Positions 1 to 5,188 of a stretch of DNA of 13,499 nt are shown here, piece by piece. The notes below the pieces were generated by a model. That model ran no database searches. It worked only from the letters and a program-made list of their open reading frames with translations, and was not told the DNA's origin. The position numbers were made by a program, and so were the translations under genes. Source of the DNA: Negativicutes bacterium UBA1444 (GTDB taxonomy: Bacteria; Bacillota; Negativicutes; UBA1444). The stretch's first letter is position 1. Every line of letters starts with the position of its first letter. The DNA lies in NCBI GenBank assembly GCA_002329525.1, contig DCTI01000223.1, positions 1 through 13,499 of the forward strand, given 5' to 3'.

Positions 1-419
1 CCGGTGAACAGGCCGTAGCCGTAGGCGACCTGGATCAGCGACTGCTTGGTGGCGCCGGCGGCGGTCAGGGTGCGGGCCATGACTTCCGACCAGATGCCGA
101 GGTCGCGGTTGGTATAGCCGACGACGGTATGTTTGCCGGTTGTGCCGCTGGAGGCGTGCAGGCGGACGATTTCCGCCAACGGCACGGCGAACAGGCCGTA
201 CGGGTAGTTGTCGCGCATATCCTGCTTCGTGATGAAGGGCAGCTTGCCGAGATCGTCCATCGAGCGGATCTCTTCCGGCAGCAGGCCGGATTTTTGCATC
301 TGTTCCCGGTAAAAGGGAACCTGCCGGTAAACGCGGCGAACCTGCTGCACCAGTCGGGCGGATTGCAGTTCGGTCATTTGGGGCCGGGGCATGGTTTCGA
401 TCGGTTTGTTCCAGTACAA
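1..419 (-). CDS. paaK: Phenylacetate-CoA ligase, N-terminal part (runs off the left edge)
   Basis: This adenylate-forming enzyme activates phenylacetate or a related aryl acid to its CoA thioester with ATP. The minus-strand reading begins (M)[14 protein letters not shown], the usual N-terminus of PaaK proteins, and has the nucleotide-binding signature SSGTTGK at about residues 93-99, followed by HTVVGYT. Only about 139 codons lie in the window; the adenylation core and C-terminal domain are outside. The start is TTG at 419-417, chosen because GGGAGG lies 7 nt upstream and because the family normally begins just before YWN; ATG codons at residues 10 and 15 lack a comparable site. In anaerobes paaK often sits beside iorAB (indolepyruvate oxidoreductase), but the neighbour is not visible. 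The leader carries a riboswitch-like element and a terminator, so expression is probably controlled by transcription attenuation. The family call is secure; the exact acid substrate is not. Confidence 0.93.
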   Translation of the reverse strand, partial: MYWNKPIETMPRPQMTELQSARLVQQVRRVYRQVPFYREQMQKSGLLPEEIRSMDDLGKLPFITKQDMRDNYPYGLFAVPLAEIVRLHASSGTTGKHTVVGYTNRDLGIWSEVMARTLTAAGATKQSLIQVAYGYGLFT

Positions 420-460
420 ATTCGTTCCTCCCATCCTACATTACTGCGATTTGGTGACAT

Positions 461-503
461 AAAAAAAACCCAGCACAAAGTTCGCATGGAACTTTCCGCT
501 GGG
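461..503 (-). terminator. Intrinsic terminator in the paaK leader (attenuator)
   Basis: On the minus strand CCCAGC-GG-AAAGTT, a 7-nt loop, AACTTT-GT-GCTGGG and then eight U residues form a textbook terminator about 42 nt before the paaK start. The outer CCCAGC arm is shared with P1 of the upstream aptamer, so the two structures exclude each other. Confidence 0.88.
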
Positions 504-580
504 GCTTTTTGTACCCACGGTGTAGCCGGTCAGGCTCTGCGCCGCTCGGACCTGACGCATTCAGCCGGAACCCCAGGCGC
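495..580 (-). promoter_or_regulatory. ykkC-family-like riboswitch aptamer in the paaK leader
   Basis: Read on the minus strand, the element has the ordered conserved blocks of ykkC RNAs: CTGGGGTTCCG, a small hairpin (CTGA/TCAG), GGTCCGAG, a second hairpin (AGCC/GGCT), ACACCG, then GGGTACAAAAAGCCCCAG. P1 pairs CTGGGG (576-571) with CCCCAG (504-499), extended by TT with AA. The family includes guanidine-I, ppGpp, PRPP and NDP-type receptors. The subtype cannot be settled by eye: CCGAG recalls the guanidine-I form, while ACACCG before the last block recalls the ppGpp/PRPP forms as I remember them. The 3' strand of P1 is also the 5' arm of the terminator at 461-503, so ligand binding should block termination, giving an ON switch. 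Confidence 0.72.
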
Positions 581-601
581 ACTTCCATTCATGAAAGAAT
601 G

Positions 602-611
602 TTGTATACAA
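602..611. promoter_or_regulatory. Palindrome TTGTATACAA near the paaK transcription start
   Basis: A perfect 10-bp palindrome lies just downstream of the predicted -10, where a bound repressor would block initiation. Operators of FCD-type GntR regulators often have a TGTATACA-like core, so such a regulator is a possibility; no regulator gene is in the window. Confidence 0.35.
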
Positions 612-623
612 TACCTGACCCTC

Positions 624-652
624 ATTATAGCAGCTGGCGAGCGGCAGCGCAA
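624..652 (-). promoter_or_regulatory. Probable sigma-A promoter of paaK
   Basis: On the minus strand there is TATAAT (629-624) with TTGCGC (652-647) 17 nt upstream. The -10 is perfect, the -35 only half matches TTGACA. Transcription would start near 617, leaving about 37 nt before the aptamer. Confidence 0.6.
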
Positions 653-804
653 CCGAATCAGGCCAGCCAGCGCCGAAACAGGAGGCTTTATCGAACCGGT
701 CCTCTCCAATCCAGTTCTGTCAAAGCGGCGCCGTTCCAACGCTTCTCAGCAAAACGGCCGGGGACGACACGGGACGGCAAAAAAAATGGCGATTATTTGA
801 CAGT

Positions 805-823
805 TGCCGGGGGATTCCCGGCA
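805..823. repeat. Short GC-rich hairpin in the paaK-atoE intergenic region
   Basis: TGCCGGG and CCCGGCA form a 7-bp stem around a 5-nt loop, just downstream of a TTGACA at 797-802. No T-tract follows on the plus strand, so it is not a normal terminator. The rest of the 613-base gap (420-1032) holds the paaK leader, the AT-rich boxes at 850-882 and no convincing gene. Confidence 0.35.
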
Positions 824-849
824 GCAGGAAAACCGAAATAAAGTGCGAA

Positions 850-882
850 TTACAATAATTATAATAATTATAATAATGTGAA
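850..882 (+). promoter_or_regulatory. Three overlapping PerR/Fur-family-like boxes upstream of atoE
   Basis: Positions 859-873 match the PerR consensus TTATAATNATTATAA at every fixed base. Overlapping copies at 850-864 (one mismatch) and 868-882 (three mismatches) are offset by 9 bp, so the tract is a 9-bp tandem repeat. It contains two TATAAT hexamers (860-865, 869-874) that could serve as -10 elements, although no good -35 stands at 17 bp. A Fur-family repressor bound here would cover the atoE promoter. The alternative is a simple AT-rich promoter tract that resembles the box by low complexity. Confidence 0.45.
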
Positions 883-1032
883 AAATTAAAGCAACACGCA
901 TTTGGCAACGGCGGATCGTGCGTCGCATGAGCGATTTGACGGGCGGGCTGTTTGATGGAAAAGGGGGTGGACGAAAAGGATTGGGCGACAGATTGGCCAG
1001 GGAGCAAAAATAAACGATAGGGGGCAAGATGA

Positions 1033-2385
1033 ATGTTCAGAAAACTGGGCCAGGTCATGGCCAATTGGTCATTCAAGTACTTACCCGATCCAAGTATTTT
1101 TGCGGTGATGCTGACCTTTATCGCCTTCGGGCTTGGTCTTGCACTGACAAATACCACTCCCATGCAGATGGTCATCAACTGGTACAAAGGCTTTTGGGAA
1201 CTGCTAACCTTCAGTATGCAGATGGCCTTGATGGTCATCACGGCGTCGGCAGTGGCAAACGCGCCGCTGGTCCGCGGCTGGATCGCCCAAATTGCCGCCA
1301 CTCCCAAGAACAGTCCCCACGCCGTTTACATGATCGCCTTGATCACAATCATCATTTCCATCATTCACTGGGGGTTGGCTTTGGTCCTGGGGTCCTTGCT
1401 GGCCAAGGAAGTTGGGAAATCGCTGCGCAAGCGCAATATTCCGTTTGAATATGGCTTGATGGGAGCCGCCGCCTATTTGGGGCAAATGACCTGGCATGGC
1501 GGACCATCGGCGTCCATCGGCTTATTAATTGCGACACCGGGACATTTTCTGGAAAAACAAATCGGGGTCATTCCCATCAGCGACTATATGTTCAATCCGA
1601 TGAATATCGCGGTGACGATTCTGTGTATCGCCTTGCCGCCATTGTTTGCCTGGATGGTTCATCCCAAAGCGGACGAAATCAAACCGCTGGACGATGATGT
1701 CGCCGCCTACCTCGATAAGGAGGATAAGGTCGGCCCCCCTTCGTCGGCAGCTTCGCAGACGATTGGCGACAAGTTGAACAACAGCCGCCTGATCGCGTAT
1801 CTGCTGGGAGCGCTGGGGACCGTATATATCGTTTACCATTTTATGACCAAGGGGTTTGCGCTTGATCTAAATATTGTCAACACGATCTTCTTCTTTGCGG
1901 GAATCTTTCTGCACGGGACCATGGCCAACTATGTGCAGGCCGTGAAAGACGCCACTGGCGGGGTCAGCGGGATCATCTTCCAGTTTCCTCTGTATGCCGG
2001 GATCATGGGGATTGTCCGCTATTCCGGACTGGTGGATGTCATGTCGAAAGCCATCGTTGAATTCAGCTCCGAGTACATGTTCTACTTCTGGACCTTTATC
2101 ATGGCCAGCATCGTCAACCTGTTCGTTCCGAGCGGCGGCGGCCAGTGGGTCGTGCAAGGCCCGATCGCGATGAAATCGGCGGAAATGATGCACGCCAGCT
2201 ATATAAAAACCGCGCTGGCGGTTGCCTATGGCAACACCTGGACCAACATGCTGCAGCCGTTCTGGGCGATTGCCCTGCTTGGCATCACCGGCCTGAAGGC
2301 CCGGGACGTCATTGGCTACGCGACGGCGGTCATGATCCTGAGCTTTATCGTGTTTGCCCTGCCGCTGCTGTTCCTGCCGGCCTGA
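1033..2385 (+). CDS. atoE: Short-chain fatty acid transporter, AtoE family
   Basis: This is a polytopic inner-membrane carrier of the AtoE family (TIGR00366/PF02667 type), expected to move short-chain fatty acids such as acetoacetate or butyrate. The 450-residue length is normal. Family-like stretches include the N-terminal FRKLGQVMANWSFKYLPDP, TWHGGPSAS near residues 155-163, and NLFVPSGGGQWVVQGPI near 357-373. Many hydrophobic helices are separated by one long charged loop at about residues 205-250 (PKADEIKPLDDD onwards). ATG 1033 is preceded by AGGGGG at a spacing of 8 nt. It is followed 56 nt later by an amidase on the same strand, likely one transcript, which suggests uptake or release of an acid linked to amide hydrolysis. 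The AT-rich boxes at 850-882 may regulate it. The exact substrate is inferred from the family only. Confidence 0.92.
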   Translation: MFRKLGQVMANWSFKYLPDPSIFAVMLTFIAFGLGLALTNTTPMQMVINWYKGFWELLTFSMQMALMVITASAVANAPLVRGWIAQIAATPKNSPHAVYMIALITIIISIIHWGLALVLGSLLAKEVGKSLRKRNIPFEYGLMGAAAYLGQMTWHGGPSASIGLLIATPGHFLEKQIGVIPISDYMFNPMNIAVTILCIALPPLFAWMVHPKADEIKPLDDDVAAYLDKEDKVGPPSSAASQTIGDKLNNSRLIAYLLGALGTVYIVYHFMTKGFALDLNIVNTIFFFAGIFLHGTMANYVQAVKDATGGVSGIIFQFPLYAGIMGIVRYSGLVDVMSKAIVEFSSEYMFYFWTFIMASIVNLFVPSGGGQWVVQGPIAMKSAEMMHASYIKTALAVAYGNTWTNMLQPFWAIALLGITGLKARDVIGYATAVMILSFIVFALPLLFLPA

Positions 2386-2441
2386 GCCGCGCCGGCGGTC
2401 GGAAGAAGCGCGGTCAACGGGAAAAAGGAGGGTGATAACGG

Positions 2442-3938
2442 ATGACAGTGAAAAACGATCCGGACGTGTTTGTGCTTGAAGAGGCCACCATAGCTGATAT
2501 TCATCGGGCGATGCAACAAGGAATTTTGAGCTGCCGCAGCCTGACCGAGATGTATCTGAAACGGATCGAGGAATTCGACCAGAAGGGTCCGGCATTGAAC
2601 GCCGTGATTCTGGTCAACCCGCGGGCGCTGGAGATTGCCGACGAAATGGACGCTGCCCTGAAAACAAAAGGGCTGGTCGGTCCGCTGCATGGCATTCCCC
2701 TGTTGCTCAAGGACAACGTGGATACGGGGGATATGGATACAACCGGCGGCTCGCTGAGCCTGAAAGGATTCCGGCCGGACGACGATGCTTTCATTACGCG
2801 CAAATTGAAGGAAGCCGGCGCTTTGATCCTGGCCAAGGTCAACCTCCACGAATTCGCGGTCTGGGGCGAATCGGTCAGCTCCATTTTGGGGCAGACACTG
2901 AATCCCTACGACCTGACCCGGACTCCGGGCGGTTCCAGCGGCGGCACGGGAGCCGGATTGGCGGCAAACTATGGCGTGGTGGGAATCGGTACGGATACGA
3001 TCAATTCGATTCGCTCGCCGGCGTCGGCCTGCGGCTTGGTCGGAATCCGGCCGACCATTGGCCTGGTCAGCCGCGATGGGATCATTCCCTATTCGTTTAC
3101 GCAGGATACGGCGGGGCCGCTGGCGCGGACGGTTGCGGACGCGGTGACGGTTCTCGAGGCGATTGCGGGATATGATCCCGCCGATGCGGTCACTGCCTGG
3201 TCGGTGGGGCAGATTCCGGCATCCTACGCCGAGAATCTGGATCCGCAAGGGCTCCGGGGAAAACGGATCGGCGTGCTGCGGAGCTTCTTCGGCACCGGAC
3301 CGGATCATCAGGAGGTCAATGAGGCCATGGCAAAATGCATCGAAGCGATGCGCGCCCAAGGCGCCGAGATCATCGAGGTGAATGATCCGATCGATTCCAA
3401 CTATCTGGTTTCCGAGGTGAGCGTGCACCTGTATGATCTCAAGGACCACCTGAACTCCTATCTTGCCGTGCTGGGCGACAAAGCCCAGGTTCATTCCCTG
3501 AGCGACATCATCGCTTCCGGCAAGTACCACAAGGGAATTGAGGACAACATCAAAAAAGCCGAGCAACTCAGCACTGCCAGCCCGGAATACCGGGAGCGAC
3601 TGATGAAGCGGTCGGAACTGCAGACGCAGACAATGAAGCTGTTGGCCGATTACCGGCTGGATGCGCTGGTGTATCCGCATCAGAAGCGGTTGGCTGTTCC
3701 GGTGGGCCAAACACAGATCGAGCGCAACGGCGTGCTGGGGTCCGTGACCGGATTTCCTTCCCTTGTCGTGCCGGGAGGCTTTTCCTCGCCCACGGCGTCG
3801 GCGCCGATTGGCGTGCCGATCGGTCTGGAAATCCTGGGGAGACCCTGGAGCGAGCCGGTGCTGATCCAGATCGCTTATGCCTTCGAACAGGCCACCAAAT
3901 TCCGGCGGCCGCCGGAATCGACCCCGTCGCTTGCCTGA
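2442..3938 (+). CDS. Amidase signature family hydrolase with altered active-site strand
   Basis: Amidase-signature enzymes hydrolyse amides with a Ser-cisSer-Lys triad. The triad is intact: K90 (in PLLLKDNVDT), cis-Ser S165 (in TPGGSSGGTGAG) and nucleophile S189. The 75- and 24-residue spacings equal those of the mammalian fatty acid amide hydrolase triad (142/217/241). The usual GG or DG just before the nucleophile is I187-N188 here (GTDTINSIRSPAS), which changes the oxyanion-hole strand. The 498-residue length fits stand-alone amidases, and no gatB or gatC partner is adjacent, so a GatA role is unlikely. There is no signal peptide, so it is cytoplasmic. ATG 2442 follows AAGGAGGG at 9 nt. 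It lies 56 nt after the AtoE transporter and before a strong hairpin, so the two form a probable operon. The substrate is unknown; a peptide or carboxamide giving an acid handled by the transporter is a guess. Confidence 0.9.
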   Translation: MTVKNDPDVFVLEEATIADIHRAMQQGILSCRSLTEMYLKRIEEFDQKGPALNAVILVNPRALEIADEMDAALKTKGLVGPLHGIPLLLKDNVDTGDMDTTGGSLSLKGFRPDDDAFITRKLKEAGALILAKVNLHEFAVWGESVSSILGQTLNPYDLTRTPGGSSGGTGAGLAANYGVVGIGTDTINSIRSPASACGLVGIRPTIGLVSRDGIIPYSFTQDTAGPLARTVADAVTVLEAIAGYDPADAVTAWSVGQIPASYAENLDPQGLRGKRIGVLRSFFGTGPDHQEVNEAMAKCIEAMRAQGAEIIEVNDPIDSNYLVSEVSVHLYDLKDHLNSYLAVLGDKAQVHSLSDIIASGKYHKGIEDNIKKAEQLSTASPEYRERLMKRSELQTQTMKLLADYRLDALVYPHQKRLAVPVGQTQIERNGVLGSVTGFPSLVVPGGFSSPTASAPIGVPIGLEILGRPWSEPVLIQIAYAFEQATKFRRPPESTPSLA

Positions 3939-3974
3939 CGCCGGCGGATCATATTGCCGGCACTTGTAGTTCGG

Positions 3975-4019
3975 AAGCGGCGCCCACGCCGGTTTAAATC
4001 ACCGGCTTGGGCGCCGCTT
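3975..4019 (+). terminator. Large hairpin, probable terminator after the amidase gene
   Basis: AAGCGGCGCCCA (3975-3986) pairs perfectly with TGGGCGCCGCTT (4008-4019). After one mismatch, GCCGGT pairs with ACCGGC around a 7-nt loop. The downstream tract is only GTCTCTTCC, so termination may be imperfect. A second 6-bp hairpin, CGGCGC/GCGCCG, follows at 4028-4047. Confidence 0.6.
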
Positions 4020-4053
4020 GTCTCTTCCGGCGCTTTGCAATGCGCCGCTGACC

Positions 4054-4082
4054 TTTTGCCGGGACCGGTTTTGGTGTAGAAT
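4054..4082 (+). promoter_or_regulatory. Weak candidate promoter for the Rossmann oxidoreductase gene
   Basis: TAGAAT (4077-4082) is a fair -10. Upstream, TTTTGC at 17 nt or TTGCCG at 15 nt are poor -35 matches. It is placed between the hairpins and the gene, consistent with independent transcription. Confidence 0.3.
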
Positions 4083-4106
4083 CAACAGGAAAGGGAGCGT
4101 GGTTTT

Positions 4107-4784
4107 ATGAGAATTACAGTCGTGGGCGCGGGACGAATGGGGAAAATTTTGGCTGCTGCCATGGCCGTGGGCAATGAAGTGGCCTTGTATGACGCCGACC
4201 GGGACAGCGCCGCCCACGTAGCCGGCTCGCTCAAACTGAAGGCGTTGGCAACGATGACGGAAACGGCGGCGGACGCAGTGGTGCTGGCGGTTCCGGACAA
4301 AGCGATCGCGCCTTGTGTGGCGGAACTGGTCAAGACCGGAAAGTCCTGGAACGTATTCAGCGTGGCGACCAACATTTCCCGGGAAATGTTGGCGGCGATG
4401 GCTTGCGGGGAAGTTCGCTGCCTGAATGTAAAAATCATCGGCCATGCCGGGGAAATGAGCCGGGGGTCACGTCCCGTGCTGGTGATTGACCGGGGCGAGG
4501 TGGCGATGATCGAGCTGGCGCAGCGGCTGTTTGCGGCAGTCGGCGTCCTGACCGTCGGCGAGGCGGACCAGGTCCAGCGAATCAACAGCGTGGCTACGGC
4601 GGAAGCTCTCCGGGCAGCGGTGGCGGTGGAAAGCACACTGCAAAAGGAAGGAATCACCGATCCGGCCGTGATTCGGGGCGCTTTGTCCCAAGTGGCGACG
4701 GGAGTTTTGCGCGCCTACGCGGAAGACGATCTGGGGCCGTTTGCCCGTGAGATCGTCGCGAAAATACGCCAAAGCGCTCAGTAA
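4107..4784 (+). CDS. NAD(P)-binding oxidoreductase, pyrroline-5-carboxylate reductase-like
   Basis: The 225-residue protein opens with MRITVVGAGRMGKIL, a GxGxxG dinucleotide-binding loop (G7, G9, G12). A Rossmann beta-strand and the segment VVLAVPDKAIAP at about 58-69 follow, as in the ProC/prephenate dehydrogenase/F420-dependent reductase superfamily. The C-terminal part (about 155-225) is helical and resembles the ProC dimerisation region, but the family's typical proline-biosynthesis signature is not evident. It is shorter than typical ProC (about 270 residues), so a true P5C reductase is doubtful. AAGGGAG lies about 10 nt before ATG 4107. It stands alone between a hairpin region and an AT-rich promoter region. 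The substrate cannot be told from the sequence; reduction of an imine or ketone is the most I would say. Confidence 0.72.
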   Translation: MRITVVGAGRMGKILAAAMAVGNEVALYDADRDSAAHVAGSLKLKALATMTETAADAVVLAVPDKAIAPCVAELVKTGKSWNVFSVATNISREMLAAMACGEVRCLNVKIIGHAGEMSRGSRPVLVIDRGEVAMIELAQRLFAAVGVLTVGEADQVQRINSVATAEALRAAVAVESTLQKEGITDPAVIRGALSQVATGVLRAYAEDDLGPFAREIVAKIRQSAQ

Positions 4785-4899
4785 ACCGGGCAATCAGCCG
4801 ATGGACAATGGCGACACGAAAACGCCTCTGCTGTCAAAAATAATGATGAATAGCGGTTTTCGGCGAAATATTGCCGATATATGGCCATATTGAAAAATA

Positions 4900-4913
4900 T
4901 TGATTGTTTTCAA
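4900..4913. promoter_or_regulatory. FNR/CRP-like site upstream of the ArsB/NhaD permease promoter
   Basis: TTGAT-TGTT-TTCAA matches the FNR consensus TTGATNNNNATCAA at nine of ten fixed positions. Its centre is about 50 bp upstream of the predicted start, which is not one of the classical activator positions (-41.5 or -61.5). It lies in a very AT-rich stretch with repeated AATATT words, so chance is a real alternative. Confidence 0.35.
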
Positions 4914-4921
4914 CAAAATAT

Positions 4922-4950
4922 TTGACATTATCGTTGAACTTCTATAAAAT
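4922..4950 (+). promoter_or_regulatory. Sigma-A promoter of the ArsB/NhaD permease leader
   Basis: A perfect TTGACA (4922-4927) is followed after 17 nt by TAAAAT (4945-4950), in an AT-rich context. Transcription should start near 4957 and give a leader of about 230 nt before the coding region. Confidence 0.8.
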
Positions 4951-4956
4951 TGAATT

Positions 4957-5078
4957 AATTAAGAAACTAAAATAAGTGAACTTCACACCTCTCTACCCAG
5001 GGAGTACCCAACGACTCAATGGTCACGCAGGGACTTTCCCCCGGTTCTGTAGGCGGCGAAACAGCTGCAGGGAAGACC
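4957..5078 (+). promoter_or_regulatory. Structured 5' leader, candidate riboswitch or attenuator of unknown class
   Basis: Several stems can be drawn: CTCTC/GGGAG near 4991-5005, GGGA/TCCC at 5030-5040, and a longer stem in which GGTT (5043-5046) and CTGTAG (5047-5052) pair with CTGCAG (5065-5070) and GACC (5075-5078). TTCCC at 5036-5040 could also pair with GGGAA at 5070-5074, which would make a pseudoknot with the GGTT/GACC pairing. GACC is also the base of the terminator's 5' arm, so the long stem and the terminator compete. No known aptamer consensus was recognised by eye. Because the gene is an ion-type permease, ion-sensing classes are the first to test. This leader and the promoter region fill the 404-base gap 4785-5188; no gene is seen there. 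Confidence 0.5.
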
Positions 5079-5107
5079 TCGTTCCATTGGGACGGGTTCT
5101 TTTTTTT
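5076..5107 (+). terminator. Intrinsic terminator in the permease leader
   Basis: ACC-(bulged T)-CGTTCC, the 3-nt loop ATT, GGGACG-GGT, then C and eight T residues make a convincing terminator about 80 nt before the coding start. It must be bypassed for the permease to be expressed, which implies attenuation. Confidence 0.8.
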
Positions 5108-5119
5108 AGCGGGACGGCG

Positions 5120-5142
5120 TTGCCGCAAACTGATTGCGGCAA
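5120..5142 (+). repeat. Perfect 9-bp inverted repeat between leader terminator and permease gene
   Basis: TTGCCGCAA, the 5-nt loop ACTGA and TTGCGGCAA form a perfect stem 46 nt before the ATG. The tail GGCTTTTC is weakly U-rich, so this may be a second, weaker terminator, an mRNA-stabilising hairpin or a protein-binding dyad. Confidence 0.55.
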
Positions 5143-5188
5143 GGCTTTTCATAGAAGACCCGAATAAGTTGAAATGGGAGGAAACCAC

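Noticed and set aside
531..556. SRP-RNA-like hairpin (GTCAGG...CCTGAC) on the minus strand
   Set aside because: GTCAGGTCCG recalls the 4.5S RNA core, but the conserved GGAAG loop sequence and the remaining helix are missing; the surrounding blocks fit a ykkC-type element better.
129..800. Open frame of 223 codons on the plus strand over paaK and its leader
   Set aside because: It overlaps the minus-strand paaK reading, which has a family-matching N-terminus and a good ribosome-binding site; the plus-strand translation has no recognisable domain and crosses the terminator.
955..1020. 21-codon open frame (MEKGVDEKDWATDWP...) ending at the atoE ribosome-binding site
   Set aside because: It lacks a clear Shine-Dalgarno site and shows no amino-acid bias that would make it a leader peptide; it could be coupled to atoE but there is no positive support.
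4997..5078. Manganese (yybP-ykoY) riboswitch
   Set aside because: GGGAGTA and GAAGACC superficially recall the two conserved sides, but the P1 pairing that should bracket them cannot form.
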